From positions 62,001 through 126,000 of the forward strand of contig NZ_CAXBGE010000006.1 of NCBI RefSeq assembly GCF_963975345.1: a stretch of 64,000 nt of DNA, in the 5' to 3' direction. Source of the stretch: Maricaulis sp963975345. GTDB lineage: Bacteria > Pseudomonadota > Alphaproteobacteria > Caulobacterales > Maricaulaceae. The translations under genes were made by a program, and so were the position numbers. Below are positions 16,620 through 25,477 of this stretch, in pieces. Under the pieces are notes generated by a model. The model searched no databases. It had not been told where the DNA came from and worked only from the letters and a program-made list of their open reading frames with translations. Numbering within the stretch: position 1 is the stretch's first letter; every line of letters starts with the position of its first letter.

Positions 16620-18590
16620 TCAATCCCGGCCGAGGCTGGCGAGGAAAGCGGCGATGGGGTCGTCCTGGGGTGTCGCCGTGTCGTCAGATGCCGGGTCTTC
16701 GACAGACGGTTCGGCCAGCTGGAGCGGTACGCTCGACGGTTGCGCATCCAGTCCGGTGCGCGGCGCGGCGGTCATGAAAGCGCTGAAAATCCGGGCTGGC
16801 GGACCGCCGCCCGTGGCCCGGCGCGTCTGGGAATTATCATCATTGCCGGTCCAGACAACGGCGACCAGATCACCCGCGAAACCGGCAAACCAGGCATCGC
16901 GAAAATCATTGGTGGTGCCGGTCTTGCCGCCAACGCTCAGCCCGGCAACTGCCGCGCGCCGGCCGGTGCCCGAGCTGACGACGGTGTGGAGCAGATCATT
17001 CATTTTGCCCAGCGTGTGAGCATCCATCACGACCTCGCCCGAGGCGGGCGGTGCGGCATACAAAACCTCGCCATCGCGGGTCTCAATTGAGGCGATGCCA
17101 TAGGCTCGAGCGCGGTAACCGCCATTGGCGAAGGGCGTGTAGGCCGAGGCCAATTCCATCGGCGTGACTTCGTGCACGCCCAGCGCCAGCGACCGGTCAG
17201 CCCGCAACGGGCTCTCTATGCCGAAGCGCGCCGCCAGCCGGGCAACATGACCGCGTCCGGTTTCTTCCGCGATCCGCACCGCGACAGAATTGGAACTGTG
17301 GGCGAAGGCCTCGCGCAGGCTCATCGGGCCGCGATATTCGTCATTATAGTTTTGCGGTGACCAGTCGCCGAGCCGGATCGGCGCGTCTTCGCGGATATCG
17401 TCCGGGGACAGGCCGGCCTCGAAGGCCGAGGCGTAGACGAAAGCCTTGAAAGCCGAACCGGGCTGTCGCTGGGCGAGCACGGCCCGATTGAACTGGGAGG
17501 TGGCATAGCTGCGCCCGCCGACCATCGCCCGCACCGATCCGTCGTGGGCCAGCGCCACCAGCGCGGCTTCACCGGCCCCGAGTGCGAGGTCTGGATCATC
17601 CATCACAGCGGCAACGGCGCGCTCCGCCGCGCGCTGCGCATCAACATCGAGCGTGGTGCGAACGATCAGATCGCCATGATCACCGCCAACCAGCGCGCGC
17701 ACATCCTGCGCGACCCAGTCGATGAAGTACTGCGCGCCCGGGCTGGACGCACCGCGCGAGACCCGGATCGGTGTTTCGGCCGCCTCGATGCGTTCCTGTT
17801 CGGTGATGCGGCCGGTCTGGGTCATCAGATCGAGCACCACGGTCGCTCGCGCCGCAGCGCGCTGGGCGTCATTGACCGGGCTATAGCGCGAGGGGGCTTT
17901 CAGGAGGCCGGCCAGAAGCGCCGCTTCGCCGAGATTGAGCTCGCTGGCCGTCTTGCCGAAATAGCGCGTCGATGCCGCCTCAATGCCCCAAGCGCCGCCG
18001 CCGAAATAGACGCGGTTGAGGTAGAGCTCGAGGATCTCGTCCTTGGTGAAGCGGCTCTCGAGCCAGAAGGCGAGCATCACTTCCTGCACCTTGCGCCGGA
18101 TCGTGCGCTCGGAGGTGAGGAAGAGGTTTTTCGCCAATTGCTGGGTCAAGGTCGATCCGCCCTGCACCACATGTCCGGCGCGGATATTGGCCAGCAAGGC
18201 GCGTCCGGTGCCGATCAGGTCGATTCCGAAATGGCTGTAGAAACGGCGATCCTCGACGGCCATCACGGCGTCAGGGACATAATCGGGCAGATCCTCGATC
18301 ACCGCCAGGCGGCCATGGGCTGAGCCCCGGCGCGCAATCAGCCGGCCATCATGATCGTAAAAGGCCAAGCTGGGTGCACGCTCGACTTCAATCAGGCCGG
18401 AGGTGTCGGGCAGATCGCGCGCGATGGACACCAGCCAGCCTGCCATGCCCAGTCCGACCAGCAGGACGAGGCTGACAGCCACCCGCCACAAGCCACCCCC
18501 GCCGCGCGGCGAGCGGCGTTTGGCTGGCGCGCGCGCTGCGGGCCGATTGGCCCGCGTCGCGTCAAGCGGGGTTGCAGGCCTGCGGGCCAT
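16620..18590 (-). CDS. Bifunctional penicillin-binding protein 1A-type (glycosyltransferase/transpeptidase)
   Basis: 656 residues. A basic, proline-rich cytoplasmic head is followed by one membrane helix (about 35-56). The glycosyltransferase domain has Glu113 in AVEDRRFYSHFG, then GGSTLTQQLAKN. The transpeptidase domain carries Ser379-x-x-Lys382 (PGSAFK), SSN (432-434) and KTGTT (556-560). It polymerises and cross-links peptidoglycan. The ATG at 18590 (MARRPATPLD) is preferred; an upstream extension to 18698 shows no conserved sequence. Both catalytic domains look intact. It is shorter than E. coli PBP1A (850), a common size in alphaproteobacteria. Confidence 0.93.
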   Translation of the reverse strand: MARRPATPLDATRANRPAARAPAKRRSPRGGGGLWRVAVSLVLLVGLGMAGWLVSIARDLPDTSGLIEVERAPSLAFYDHDGRLIARRGSAHGRLAVIEDLPDYVPDAVMAVEDRRFYSHFGIDLIGTGRALLANIRAGHVVQGGSTLTQQLAKNLFLTSERTIRRKVQEVMLAFWLESRFTKDEILELYLNRVYFGGGAWGIEAASTRYFGKTASELNLGEAALLAGLLKAPSRYSPVNDAQRAAARATVVLDLMTQTGRITEQERIEAAETPIRVSRGASSPGAQYFIDWVAQDVRALVGGDHGDLIVRTTLDVDAQRAAERAVAAVMDDPDLALGAGEAALVALAHDGSVRAMVGGRSYATSQFNRAVLAQRQPGSAFKAFVYASAFEAGLSPDDIREDAPIRLGDWSPQNYNDEYRGPMSLREAFAHSSNSVAVRIAEETGRGHVARLAARFGIESPLRADRSLALGVHEVTPMELASAYTPFANGGYRARAYGIASIETRDGEVLYAAPPASGEVVMDAHTLGKMNDLLHTVVSSGTGRRAAVAGLSVGGKTGTTNDFRDAWFAGFAGDLVAVVWTGNDDNSQTRRATGGGPPARIFSAFMTAAPRTGLDAQPSSVPLQLAEPSVEDPASDDTATPQDDPIAAFLASLGRD

Positions 18591-18718
18591 GGCGTGTCCT
18601 TGACGAATGACGAAGCCTTCATCTGCGGGATTCGGAGTTAATTCCCGATGAAGAGCAGCGCTTGCTGACTTGCCCCGGAAGCCTTCGCGCGCCAACATGC
18701 GGGCAAAGGGGATTTGTC

Positions 18719-18919
18719 ATGTCCATCAAGCGTTCTGTTGCACTTTTGACCCTGCTGCTCGGCTCACTCAGCCTGTCCGGCTGTATCGGCCTGTATGAGG
18801 GCGCCGACTCGGTTTGTCCGCACGGCGATCCGAATGCCGATAACTGGCCCTATTGCGGTGCGGCCCAACCGGGCGGCTCGCAGCCGCGCCACATGGTCGA
18901 ACCCGATCACGGTCAGTAG
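18719..18919 (+). CDS. Small lipoprotein
   Basis: 66 residues. The first 21 are a lipoprotein signal peptide with lipobox LSGC, lipidated Cys22. The mature part is only 45 residues with two more cysteines (SVCPHG, WPYCG) that could pair. No family is recognised. The stop touches that of the convergent antiporter gene (18920). The ATG at 18719 follows an AAAGGGG ribosome site. Confidence 0.6.
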   Translation: MSIKRSVALLTLLLGSLSLSGCIGLYEGADSVCPHGDPNADNWPYCGAAQPGGSQPRHMVEPDHGQ

Positions 18920-20815
18920 TCAGGCGCTTTCGGCCGCAGCGTCGAATTCGCTCTCCGGCTCGGCCGTCGGGGTCACGGCCCCGGCCTGACGCGCAAAGCG
19001 GATCAGGACTGTGCCGGCCGCATCGGGCAATTTGGAGCTGCCACCCAGCAGGGCGACGCTGCCATTTGGCCGCCGCGCGAGGATGAAGTCGGCACCGTCG
19101 CCGGCGTCCTCAAGGCATTGCTCGAGCGAATATTCGTCGGTCAACCGGGTAGACTTGAACCGCCAGCCACCCCACCAGTCCCGCGCCAGCCCGTCATAGC
19201 CGCGGCCGCGGCGGATCAGCGTCCGGCCACGCGCGGTGAAGGCGATGGCGCGCGGATCTTCATCCAGATTCGTCGACTCAACCGCCCCGTCGAAGCCGGA
19301 GAGCTGGAACACATGGCTGCGTCCCAGTTCAGGAGCGTATTCGATACAGACCAGCGCATTATAGGCATCATTGGGCGTCACCGCGAGCAAAGCAGAGAAG
19401 CGCGAGGGTTCCAGTCGCCAGTCGGCGGTCTCTGACAGCACTTCGCCGTAATAGACATCATGTCCGGCCAGGCGTGCCGCCCGCAAACGCCGCCAGCTGG
19501 TGTCGGCGATAGTCACCGGCACGTCGGCCTTTTTCAGCGCATCGGCCAAGCCCAGGCTCCAGGGATTGGCACCGACGATCAATAGCCGGTCCGGGCCCGT
19601 TTCCGACAGGCCAAGCCAGCGGGCCAGTGGCGCGACGGCAAAGCCGCAGCCGAAAACACTGGCAAACACAGCCAGAAATACCAGGGGCGCGAGCACCGCT
19701 GCATCCTCGCGGCCGCCCTCAAGCAGGTTGACGGACAAATGCCCCGCCGTCGCAGCTGCCACGACACCGCGAGGACCGATCAGGCCGACGAACCCGACTT
19801 CGGGCAGGTTGAGGCCAGAGCCCAGCGTCGCCAGAAACACAGCGACCGGACGCACCACAAGGATGATGGCGGCAACGGCGGCGAAATGCTGCCAGCCGAG
19901 TGAGGTCAGGGCTGCCGGTGTCAGCGAGGCTGCCAGCACGACAAAAACACTGGCGACAAGGATCGAGGCGATACCCTCCTTGAAGCGGCGCATCTCCTCG
20001 ATGGAGGCCAGGCGTGAATTGGCCACGACCAGCCCGAACACCGTGACGGCAACCAGGCCGGTCTCTGATGCGAGCGTGTCGGCCACGGCGTAGCAGACCA
20101 GAACCGCTGCCAGCACCAAGGGGGCTTTCATCGGTTCGGGGACCCAACCGCGCCGGAAAGCGTGCGAGAGGGCGACGCCAGAGGCGAAGCCGAGCGCGGC
20201 GCCGATGGCGATGCCGAAGGACAGCGCCAGGGCGGCCGTGCTCCAGCTATTGCCGAGTTGGGTCTGATGGATTGCTTCAAACACAAAAACGGCGGCTAGC
20301 GCCCCGATCGGATCGTTGACAATGCCTTCCCACTTCAGCACCGAAGCGATGCGCGGCGGTAATTTGGCCTGGCGCAACATGGGCAGCACCACGGTCGGCC
20401 CGGTGATGGTCAGCAGGGCGCCGATCATCGCCGACAAATCCCAAGCCAGACCGGCGATGAAGTGCAAGACCAGCGTCGCTAGCCCCCAACCGAGCGGAAA
20501 GGCGAGAATGACCATGCGGCGAACGGCAGTCGATGCATCGCGCAATTCGCGGAAATTCAGCGTGATGCCGCCCTCGAACAGGATAATCGCCACGGCCAGC
20601 GCAATCATCGGCCGCAAATAATCGCCGAAGCTCTCATCCGGCGTGAGTATGGGGTGTCCCAGTGTCACCGCTGCGATCGGGCCGAGCAGCAGCCCGGCGC
20701 CCATCATCAGCACAATCGAGGGCCAGCGCAGGCGCCAGGCCAGCCATTGGGCGGCGACACCTGAACCGGTGATGATCGCGATAGTCAGGGGAAGGTCAGA
20801 AGCAGCTTCTATCAT
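18920..20815 (-). CDS. CPA1-type cation/proton antiporter with C-terminal RCK/TrkA-N domain
   Basis: 631 residues. The first 400 form about 12 membrane helices with motifs of the NhaP/CPA1 antiporters: FEGGITLNF, TGPTVVLPML and the paired Asn-Asp in WEGIVNDPIGA that binds the cation. Residues about 415-520 form a Rossmann-type nucleotide-binding RCK domain (LLIVGANPWSLGLADALKKA, later LLAVTPNDAYN), followed by a small C-terminal domain. The likely role is Na+ or K+/H+ exchange gated by a nucleotide. I took the ATG at 20815 (MIEAASDLP), 19 codons inside the longest frame, because the first helix follows it directly. Confidence 0.85.
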   Translation of the reverse strand: MIEAASDLPLTIAIITGSGVAAQWLAWRLRWPSIVLMMGAGLLLGPIAAVTLGHPILTPDESFGDYLRPMIALAVAIILFEGGITLNFRELRDASTAVRRMVILAFPLGWGLATLVLHFIAGLAWDLSAMIGALLTITGPTVVLPMLRQAKLPPRIASVLKWEGIVNDPIGALAAVFVFEAIHQTQLGNSWSTAALALSFGIAIGAALGFASGVALSHAFRRGWVPEPMKAPLVLAAVLVCYAVADTLASETGLVAVTVFGLVVANSRLASIEEMRRFKEGIASILVASVFVVLAASLTPAALTSLGWQHFAAVAAIILVVRPVAVFLATLGSGLNLPEVGFVGLIGPRGVVAAATAGHLSVNLLEGGREDAAVLAPLVFLAVFASVFGCGFAVAPLARWLGLSETGPDRLLIVGANPWSLGLADALKKADVPVTIADTSWRRLRAARLAGHDVYYGEVLSETADWRLEPSRFSALLAVTPNDAYNALVCIEYAPELGRSHVFQLSGFDGAVESTNLDEDPRAIAFTARGRTLIRRGRGYDGLARDWWGGWRFKSTRLTDEYSLEQCLEDAGDGADFILARRPNGSVALLGGSSKLPDAAGTVLIRFARQAGAVTPTAEPESEFDAAAESA

Positions 20816-20884
20816 GGGGCACCTGATAACGTGTTTCGGACCCGTCGTCGCCTGCCAGGCACGCCGAAGCACAGGGAGGCGAAA

Positions 20885-21142
20885 ATGGAAAGTTTACCCT
20901 TCGAGGCCCAGACAGCCCTGGTCTCATTTACTGCAGCAATCCTGATTGGAGGGCCGGTTGCCCTGATCGGTGTCGACCGTGCGGTCACCGTCGCGCGGCT
21001 GGCCACCAGCTTCGCGATGAAGCGCCAACTGACCACCATGATCGGCCTTGGCCTTCTGGGTTGTCTCGGCGCAGCGGCCGGCGGTCTGATCGGCGCACCC
21101 GATGCGGCTGCGCCCGGTCTGCTCGCCAGCCTGTTCAACTAA
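20885..21142 (+). CDS. Small membrane protein of unknown function
   Basis: 85 residues with two hydrophobic segments (about 10-30 and 45-65), the second rich in Gly and Ala (IGLGLLGCLGAAAGGLIGAP). A good ribosome site (GGGAGGCG) precedes the ATG. It is divergent from the antiporter gene. No family is recognised. Confidence 0.55.
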   Translation: MESLPFEAQTALVSFTAAILIGGPVALIGVDRAVTVARLATSFAMKRQLTTMIGLGLLGCLGAAAGGLIGAPDAAAPGLLASLFN

Positions 21143-21155
21143 CGCTCTGATTTCG

Positions 21156-21698
21156 TTATCGGACGGGTCCAGCGGCATCTTCCGGCTTGTGCAGGAATTC
21201 GAATCCGATGGCGTGATCGCCATAATCTCCATTCTCGTAGAAATCGGCCTGCTGCGAGAACCAGACGGTCAAATGCTCGAACAGCGTGTCATATAATTTC
21301 ACGAGCTGTTCGGCTCGAACCGGCAATTCGAGCGCAAACGTGCTGCCATTCTCGATCTCGATTTCCATCTCCGGCCCCTTCTTGGTGCAAGTCAGCACCA
21401 CGCGCAGCCAGTCGCCGGTGCGTGAGACCCTGACGGCGAGACCGAAACTGATCGAATCCAGCGGCAGGAATCCCGTCCCTGACACTGAAAAGGCGCCGCT
21501 CTGATAGGCTTGCGGTGCCCATTCGCCGGTCGGCGGCACCAGATAGACGCAGACTGGCTCGCCGCCGGACAAGTAGCGGCAAAAGCCGGAAGAAACACTT
21601 TCGGCCACGTTTCTGACATGGGCATAATTGTCGAGGCTGAAGCGGCCATAGCGCTCGGCGGCGTCTGCCAGGACGTCAAAGTGGCTCGGTTCGGTCAT
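21156..21698 (-). CDS. Hypothetical cytoplasmic protein
   Basis: 180 residues with no signal or membrane segment. Features are alternating strands (SVSGTGFLPLDSISFGLAVRVS, LRVVLTCTKKGPEMEIEIE) and a mixed C-terminal part with YDTLFEHLTVWFSQQADFYENGDYGDHAIGFEFL. I do not recognise the family. Codon use is like its neighbours. It is convergent with the small membrane gene and divergent from the phosphodiesterase gene. Confidence 0.6.
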   Translation of the reverse strand: MTEPSHFDVLADAAERYGRFSLDNYAHVRNVAESVSSGFCRYLSGGEPVCVYLVPPTGEWAPQAYQSGAFSVSGTGFLPLDSISFGLAVRVSRTGDWLRVVLTCTKKGPEMEIEIENGSTFALELPVRAEQLVKLYDTLFEHLTVWFSQQADFYENGDYGDHAIGFEFLHKPEDAAGPVR

Positions 21699-21760
21699 TT
21701 CACTCTCCCGCGGATGTCACAATCAAGTTAGTGTGTTGCGATCACAAACGGGAGGGGCGA

Positions 21761-22768
21761 ATGCGGTATTCCATCCAGGCAGCGGCGATTGGTGCAGCGA
21801 TGGCTCTGACCGGGCTGACAGCCTGTGCCCCGCCAGCCGAACAGGCCCCTCATCTTTGGCAGACGCTGACCGGTGCCCCGACCCAAGTGATTGCCCATCG
21901 CGGCGCCAATGGAGAACTGCCCGAGCACACGCTCGAAGCCTACACGCTGGCGATCGAACAAGGGGCTGACATCATCGAGCCGGACCTCGTTTTGACCTCC
22001 GATGGCGTCTTCGTGGTGCGCCATGACCGTTATTTGTCAGACAGCACCGATATCGCTGACCACCCCGAATTTGCTGACCGCCGCCGCATTGTGGGCGATC
22101 GGGAAGATTGGTGGACCGATGACTTCACCCTCGCCGAAATCCGCACCTTGCGGGCGCGGCAAGTCCGCGAGGGGCGCTCGACCGAGTTTGACGGGCTCTA
22201 TTTGATCCCGACTTTTGAAGAGGTGCTCGATCTGGCGGCGGCCCATGGCGTGGCGACAGAGCCAGAGGTCAAATCGCCTTCGCAACTCATCGCCGCCGGT
22301 CTCGACCCCTTGCCCGAACTGGTCCGTATTCTGCGTCAACGTGGTCTCGACACCGCCGACGCCCCGATTGCGATCCAGTGTTTCGAACCGGATTTCCTTG
22401 CGCGGCTGAATGGCGAGATCGACTCGCCGCTTTTGATGCTGGTGTTTCAGATGCAGGAACTTGAGCCGGGTCTCGACCCGCTGATCCCGACCGTGGCGCT
22501 GGAGGATATGGTCGCTTTCGCCGATGGCGTCGGGCCTTACAAGGCTCTGCTGGTCGATGAAGATGGCCAGGATACCGGCTTCATCGCCCGCGCCCATGCG
22601 CTGGGGCTGTTCGTCCACCCCTGGACTTTCCGCGATGATGATCCAGTTGGCGACGGCGCCGATATCGAGACCGAGCTGCGCCGGATCTATGATCTGGGCG
22701 CTGATGCGGTCTTCACCGATTTTCCGGCGACCGCTGTGCGGGTCCGCGATGCCATGGCTGCGGAATAG
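21761..22768 (+). CDS. glpQ: Glycerophosphodiester phosphodiesterase, lipoprotein form
   Basis: 335 residues. The lipoprotein signal ends LTAC (Cys22), so the enzyme is periplasmic and lipid-anchored. The GDPD TIM barrel is plain: HRGANGELPEHTLEAY, then IEPDLVLTSDGVFVVRHD (general acid-base histidines and metal acids), EVKSP, and DAVFTDFP near the end. It releases glycerol-3-phosphate from deacylated phospholipids. The ATG at 21761 follows GGAGGGG. The gene stands alone on this strand. Confidence 0.92.
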   Translation: MRYSIQAAAIGAAMALTGLTACAPPAEQAPHLWQTLTGAPTQVIAHRGANGELPEHTLEAYTLAIEQGADIIEPDLVLTSDGVFVVRHDRYLSDSTDIADHPEFADRRRIVGDREDWWTDDFTLAEIRTLRARQVREGRSTEFDGLYLIPTFEEVLDLAAAHGVATEPEVKSPSQLIAAGLDPLPELVRILRQRGLDTADAPIAIQCFEPDFLARLNGEIDSPLLMLVFQMQELEPGLDPLIPTVALEDMVAFADGVGPYKALLVDEDGQDTGFIARAHALGLFVHPWTFRDDDPVGDGADIETELRRIYDLGADAVFTDFPATAVRVRDAMAAE

Positions 22769-22809
22769 CCCGGGCTGTAACCCTCTATCAGGACATCAGA
22801 CATGAAAAT

Positions 22810-22833
22810 GGCGCGGGAGCTAGCTCCCGCGCC
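22810..22833 (-). terminator. Perfect 24-base palindrome after the cold-shock gene
   Basis: GGCGCGGGAGCT / AGCTCCCGCGCC is a perfect palindrome about 30 bases past the minus-strand cold-shock stop. On that strand it is followed by CATTTTCATG, a weak T tract. On the plus strand a T6 run lies 18 bases further (22851-22856), so it may serve the glpQ transcript too. Confidence 0.7.
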
Positions 22834-22862
22834 ACAGAATCTTGCGACCCTTTTTTCAGACC

Positions 22863-23075
22863 TTAGTCAGCGAACTGGAGGTTCACTGCCTTAGGGCCTT
22901 TACCGCGACGATCCGGCTCGGTGTCGAAAGCGACTTTTTGACCGTCGCTCAGACCTGGCAGACCCGACGCTTGCACGGCAGAAATGTGCACGAAGACGTC
23001 ATTGCCGCCTTCATCAGGAGTAATAAAACCAAAGCCTTTGCTTTGATTGAAGAATTTGACCGTACCTGTGGCCAT
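22863..23075 (-). CDS. Cold-shock domain protein
   Basis: A 70-residue single cold-shock domain: RNP1 KGFGFI (residues 13-18), RNP2 DVFVHI (about 26-31), and basic C-terminal strand GPKAVNLQFAD. Such proteins bind single-stranded RNA and melt secondary structure, in cold or in stationary phase. The longer frame reaching to 23273 reads through the leader; the ATG at 23075 is the family start, with an AAGGTTCCCCC leader. About 276 bases of noncoding sequence lie upstream, enough for the long 5' leader usual for this family. Paralogue assignment (cspA, cspD and so on) is not possible. Confidence 0.93.
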   Translation of the reverse strand: MATGTVKFFNQSKGFGFITPDEGGNDVFVHISAVQASGLPGLSDGQKVAFDTEPDRRGKGPKAVNLQFAD

Positions 23076-23351
23076 GATGGGGGAACCTTCCCTGTATTCA
23101 TGCTCCGCGTCCGGGCACAATCCATATTGTACACACCAGCGTCCCGGTGTGGGTGTTACGGACGTGAAGTCGGGGAAGGCTGAATTCGAATTGTCCGATG
23201 AACGAGGCATCGGATAGGCGATCAGTATTCCGTCCGGCCTATATGGCCGCCCGTTAGGAGGGGTTATACGCACACGTCCACGAAGAAATCAAATGAATCC
23301 GGTATGGCGCTTGGCAGCACCTGAGTCATAATCATTATCCGGAGGTGAGCG

Positions 23352-23927
23352 ATGACCACAAATGACCGCAATCAATACCTGTTGTCCGGCGGCGCCCTGG
23401 CGATATCGGCCATCGCCATGGTTTTCAGCTTTCTGCAATTGCGGGCTGCCGACCGGGAATTGGAGGCCAATGTCTGGCCCTATGTCGATCTGTCGATCAC
23501 GCTGCAGGCTGATCTGTTCGAGCTGGAATTGTCGAACAAGGGCCTCGGCCCGGCCCTGATCCACGAATTCCACATCGTCCAGGACGGGGTTGAGGTCGCT
23601 CATCCGCTCGAACTTCTGACCCTGGCCCGCTATCCCCAGTCCAACATGTCGATGACCGTCGCGACCGTGCCGGATTCCGTGCTCGCGGTTGGCGAGGAAC
23701 TGACCGCCTTTCGCATCTCTGCCGAGGATCTGGGGCGCGCCTTGGGTCCGACACTCACCGGGCTCGAAATCCAGATTTGCTATTGTTCGATCAATGATGC
23801 CTGCTGGAATAATTATGCCAGCACCAGTTTTAGGGATCGTGCCGAGAGCTGCCAGACCCAGAGCATCGATCTCGACCGGGCCCTGCGGCAGTTTGATGAA
23901 GCCAGCCCTGAAACGGAGACGCCATGA
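23352..23927 (+). CDS. Hypothetical membrane-anchored protein
   Basis: 191 residues. One N-terminal membrane helix (residues 10-28, SGGALAISAIAMVFSFLQL) is followed by a soluble domain with strands around WPYVDLSITLQADLFELELSNKG, and three cysteines in ICYCSINDACWNN. The layout, a helix then a WPY motif and a beta domain, is common among small bacterial proteins of unknown role. The stop overlaps the next start by four bases (ATGA), so both proteins are made together. Confidence 0.6.
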   Translation: MTTNDRNQYLLSGGALAISAIAMVFSFLQLRAADRELEANVWPYVDLSITLQADLFELELSNKGLGPALIHEFHIVQDGVEVAHPLELLTLARYPQSNMSMTVATVPDSVLAVGEELTAFRISAEDLGRALGPTLTGLEIQICYCSINDACWNNYASTSFRDRAESCQTQSIDLDRALRQFDEASPETETP

Positions 23928-24220
23928 CCCGCCGCCGCTTCCTTGACCGCACTCACCGCAATCGCTCGCGCCGCGATCAGGCCAATCGCGGCTTCAATCC
24001 GGCCGGCATGATCCGCCTGGCAGGCTTCGGCGCAGCACTGGTCATCTTCCTCGGCGTCTATGTCGGCTTCGCCCGCCAGGGGGAAACCATCTATGACGGC
24101 CGCTGGGGCGTGCTGCAGCGGCTGATCACGCCGCTCTTCTTTGGCGTCAATGCGCTAGAGCTACTGGTTCTCCTCATCGTCGGCTTCGTCGCCTGGCGGA
24201 TCTGGGCGCGGATGCGCTAG
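23924..24220 (+). CDS. Hypothetical small membrane protein
   Basis: 98 residues. A strongly basic N-terminal tail (about 27 residues with many Arg) is followed by two membrane helices (30-50 and 75-93). Translation is coupled to the preceding gene through ATGA. The function is unknown; a partnership with the upstream anchored protein is inferred from the overlap only. Confidence 0.55.
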   Translation: MTRRRFLDRTHRNRSRRDQANRGFNPAGMIRLAGFGAALVIFLGVYVGFARQGETIYDGRWGVLQRLITPLFFGVNALELLVLLIVGFVAWRIWARMR

Positions 24221-24340
24221 CCCACAAGGCCGCTTCTGCCTTGAAACTCCCATGATTCACCCCTAGCCACACACAGGCCCCGGGGCTATGTCCCTGCCTG
24301 ATCGGCATGGATCAATTTGGGCACGGCAAAGGACGAAACC

Positions 24341-25363
24341 ATGGGTGTACGGGTAGCGGTATTCGGTGCGACGGGCGCAGTCGGCAAAGAAATGCTCACG
24401 ATTCTTGAAGAGCGGCTGTTTCCGGCCGACGCGATTCATGTCCTCGCCAGCCGCAAATCGATGGGCAAGGAAGTCTCCTATGGCGACCGCATCCTGAAAT
24501 GCGTCAATGTCGACAGCTTCGATTTCTCGACCGTTGATCTGGTCCTGATGTCGGCCGGCAGCGATGCCTCACGGGAATGGACACCAAAAATCACCAAGGC
24601 CGGCGCGATTGTCGTCGACAACTCCTCCGCCTGGCGGATGGACCCCGATGTGCCGCTGGTGGTGCCGGAAGTAAATTCCGACGCGCTCGAAATGGTGACG
24701 AAGAAGCGCATCGTCGCCAATCCGAACTGTTCGACCATCCAGCTGATGGTGGCGCTGAAGCCGCTGCATGACCGTGCGACAGTTCTGCGCGTCAATTGCG
24801 CAACCTACCAATCCGTCTCCGGCGCTGGCCAGGCCGGGATGGATGAGCTGTGGACCCAGACCAAGGGCATTTTCGTCAATGATCATGCCGACCCGGTCGC
24901 CTTCACCAAACAGATCGCCTTCAATGTCATCCCGCACATCGACGAATTCATGGAGGATGGTTCCACCAAGGAAGAGTGGAAGATGATGATGGAGACCAAG
25001 AAGATCCTCGATCCCAAGATCAAGCTGTTCGCGACCTGCGCCCGCGTGCCGGTTTTCGTCGGCCATTCCATCGCCGCCCATATCGAGCTGGCAAACCCGC
25101 TCAGCGCCAAGGAAGCGCGCGCCCTGCTGCGCGAAAGCCCCGGTCTGATGGTGATCGACAAGCATGAGGACGGTGGTTACATGACGCCGGTCGAATCCGT
25201 CGGCGAATTCGCCACCTTCGTCTCCCGCATCCGCGAAGACCCGACGGTCGAAAATGGCCTCGCTCTGTGGATCGTCGCCGACAATCTGCGCAAGGGCGCT
25301 GCCCTCAACGCGGTCCAGATCGCCGAAGGCCTGAATAATCGCGGTCTGCTGAAACGGGCGTGA
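24341..25363 (+). CDS. asd: Aspartate-semialdehyde dehydrogenase
   Basis: 340 residues. N-terminal NADP-binding region FGATGAVGKEML, catalytic Cys130 in NPNCSTIQ, and the C-terminal region with GHSIAAHIEL. It reduces aspartyl phosphate to aspartate semialdehyde, the branch point for lysine/diaminopimelate, methionine and threonine. The ATG at 24341 follows AAAGGACG; an in-frame upstream start (24317) has no support. The gene appears monocistronic. The long minus-strand frame 24569-26287 is its mirror and is not a gene. Confidence 0.95.
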   Translation: MGVRVAVFGATGAVGKEMLTILEERLFPADAIHVLASRKSMGKEVSYGDRILKCVNVDSFDFSTVDLVLMSAGSDASREWTPKITKAGAIVVDNSSAWRMDPDVPLVVPEVNSDALEMVTKKRIVANPNCSTIQLMVALKPLHDRATVLRVNCATYQSVSGAGQAGMDELWTQTKGIFVNDHADPVAFTKQIAFNVIPHIDEFMEDGSTKEEWKMMMETKKILDPKIKLFATCARVPVFVGHSIAAHIELANPLSAKEARALLRESPGLMVIDKHEDGGYMTPVESVGEFATFVSRIREDPTVENGLALWIVADNLRKGAALNAVQIAEGLNNRGLLKRA

Positions 25364-25477
25364 TCGGCGGGTGCTTCGCCCGACATTTCTGCATCGCCGC
25401 CAATCGCAAGAAACGGCTCGCCATCGGGATGGTGACTGCTTAAGTGCGGGGCTTGATCGCACACGAGAGCCCGCCCG

